Source: Betaproteobacteria bacterium (GTDB lineage Bacteria > Pseudomonadota > Gammaproteobacteria > Burkholderiales > SG8-39). From it: a DNA stretch of 6,107 bases. The stretch spans positions 1 through 6,107 of the forward strand of contig CANIIN010000182.1 in NCBI GenBank assembly GCA_947467405.1, written 5' to 3'. The translations under genes were made by a program, and so were the position numbers. This document shows, piece after piece, positions 5,616-6,107 of this stretch. Numbering within the stretch: position 1 is the first letter of the stretch; every line of letters begins with the position of its first letter. A model generated the notes under the pieces. It was given only the letters and a program-made list of their open reading frames with translations, was not told the DNA's origin and made no database searches.

Positions 5616-5879
5616 ATGAGCGAAACCAAGAACACCCGGACGCTGACCGGGCGGATAGTCAGCGACAAGATGGACAAGACGGTCACAGTACTGGTCGAAC
5701 GACGGGTTACCCATCCGCTTATCGGCAAGATTGTCACGCGTTCAAAGAAATATCACGCGCACGACGAAAAGAACGAGTTTCACGAAGGTGATCTCGTCCA
5801 GATCGAGGAAACGCGTCCGCTTTCACGCACCAAGACCTGGCGTGTTGCGAAGTTGCTGGAGAAAAGCAGAGGAATCTGA
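5616..5879 (+). CDS. rpsQ: 30S ribosomal protein S17
   Basis: S17 is a primary 16S rRNA binder of the 30S body with an OB-fold. The 87-residue product (E. coli 84) shows RTLTGRIVSDKMDKTVTVLVERRVTHPLIGKIV at about 8-40, the SKKYHAHDEKNEFHEGDLV stretch at about 43-61, and the family signature QIEETRPLSRTKTWRV at about 62-77. GGGGA at 5606-5610, inside the rpmC end, is 5 nt from the ATG. It is the last gene of the S10 unit; its last codons and stop form the left arm of the dyad at 5872-5907, which spans the -35 region of the promoter that follows. Confidence 0.98.
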   Translation: MSETKNTRTLTGRIVSDKMDKTVTVLVERRVTHPLIGKIVTRSKKYHAHDEKNEFHEGDLVQIEETRPLSRTKTWRVAKLLEKSRGI

Positions 5880-5907
5880 TTTTCTGTTTGCAATCGGTTT
5901 CAGATTC
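5872..5907 (+). repeat. 8-bp dyad around the rplN promoter -35 region
   Basis: GAATCTGA (5872-5879), which includes the rpsQ stop codon, is repeated in inverted form as TCAGATTC (5900-5907), with a 20-nt spacer. The centre of the dyad (about 5889.5) falls in the -35 hexamer TTGCAA. As RNA from upstream it could form a stem with a 20-nt loop; as DNA it could be a two-site operator. No T-run follows, so it is not a typical intrinsic terminator. The match is exact and seen directly; the function is unknown. Confidence 0.5.
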
Positions 5908-5917
5908 AGGTTATACT
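5888..5917 (+). promoter_or_regulatory. Sigma70-type promoter for rplN and the spc operon
   Basis: TTGCAA (5888-5893, 4 of 6 matching TTGACA) and TATACT (5912-5917, 5 of 6 matching TATAAT) are separated by 18 nt. Transcription would begin near 5922-5925. E. coli has the spc operon promoter at the same place, before rplN. Transcription coming through from rpsQ is also likely, because no terminator is visible between. The start would leave about 165 nt of untranslated leader before rplN. Confidence 0.65.
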
Positions 5918-5923
5918 AGCGTT

Positions 5924-6088
5924 CTTTCCTGCTTCGGCCCGATATACCCGAAGGTGCTCCCGGATTTCCCGGGGCGTGCTTGCGGCAGACGGACCGGAGC
6001 CCTTCCCCGAGCGGGGTCCAAAACTGTCGTCTGCTGTCAGTCGCGCCCGATAAGCGATGCTGCTGCAGGATAAGTTGGAGAAAACACA
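5924..6088 (+). ncRNA. Predicted structured 5' leader of rplN
   Basis: Between the predicted start of transcription and rplN lie about 165 nt with no gene but several stems: CTTCGG/CCGAAG (5932-5937 with 5948-5953), CCCGG/CCGGG (5959-5963 with 5969-5973), and a longer one pairing 5983-5991 with 6028-6036. A short TCGC/GCGA stem follows (6041-6044 with 6054-6057). The last part, with GGAG at 6077-6080, holds the rplN ribosome binding site and an 11-codon frame ending on the rplN start. I do not recognise a known RNA family. In E. coli the spc operon is controlled by S8 at rplE, which does not explain a leader here. Confidence 0.4.
5983..6036 (+). repeat. Main stem of the rplN leader
   Basis: Bases 5983-5991 pair with 6028-6036 over nine positions, eight Watson-Crick and one G-U (core GCAGACG with CGTCTGC). 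Inside, GACC (5992-5995) pairs with GGTC (6015-6018), leaving AAAACTGT-like unpaired bases on the 3' side. An alternative inner stem CCCC (6005-6008) with GGGG (6013-6016) competes for the same Gs, so the apex could switch between two forms. Found by eye; folding energies were not calculated. Confidence 0.5.
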
Positions 6089-6107
6089 ATGATCCAGATG
6101 CAAACCG
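6089..6107 (+). CDS. rplN: 50S ribosomal protein L14, N-terminal start (3' truncated by window)
   Basis: Only six codons are present, reading MIQMQT, which is the conserved L14 N-terminus (MIQMQ in E. coli and most bacteria). L14 forms an inter-subunit bridge on the 50S subunit. Its place after rpsQ is the standard gene order and marks the start of the spc operon. TTGGAG at 6075-6080 is the ribosome binding site, 8 nt from the ATG. The call rests on these few residues plus gene order. Confidence 0.9.

Noticed and set aside
5888..6073. 61-codon TTG-started frame through the rplN leader
   Set aside because: Its start codon is the promoter -35 region itself, there is no ribosome binding site, and the composition looks like translated structured RNA.
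1..6107. Mobile element, CRISPR array, defence or biosynthetic genes
   Set aside because: The window is filled by intact, canonical-order ribosomal genes, and no direct-repeat arrays, transposase motifs or foreign-looking genes were seen.

Overview
This window is a ribosomal-protein operon from a proteobacterium, most likely a betaproteobacterium. That placement rests on remembered family resemblance: the EF-Tu, S10, L3, L4, L2 and L16 proteins read like the Burkholderiales/Nitrosomonadales forms, L2 has the 'GGGEGKTAAGRDPVSPWG' C-terminal region, and S3 carries a long Ala/Pro/Lys tail. No genus can be named. All genes are on the + strand, close-packed and intact. No mobile element, CRISPR array, tRNA or rRNA was seen.

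Layout: the 3' end of tuf (EF-Tu, last gene of the str operon) is followed 22 nt later by the S10 operon in canonical order: rpsJ (S10), rplC (L3), rplD (L4), rplW (L23), rplB (L2), rpsS (S19), rplV (L22), rpsC (S3), rplP (L16), rpmC (L29), rpsQ (S17). After a long gap, the first six codons of rplN (L14) begin the spc operon. From rplC to rpsQ every gap is between a 4-base overlap and 22 nt, so translational coupling is likely throughout.

Only two gaps are large enough to hold regulation. The 136-nt rpsJ-rplC gap has an 8-bp perfect GC-rich hairpin, a second weaker hairpin, and a 29-codon GTG-initiated frame whose stop overlaps the rplC start. The 209-nt rpsQ-rplN gap has a good sigma70-type promoter (TTGCAA-18-TATACT), an 8-bp dyad centred on its -35 element, and a predicted leader of about 165 nt with several GC-rich stems. 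It ends in an 11-codon frame whose stop overlaps the rplN start.

The genes together build the ribosome. S10, S19, S3 and S17 go to the 30S subunit, L3, L4, L23, L2, L22, L16, L29 and L14 to the 50S, and EF-Tu delivers aminoacyl-tRNA. The coding content is ordinary and highly conserved. The points worth a second look are the two leader-like gaps and the extended, probably disordered tails on several of the proteins. No new gene system is evident.
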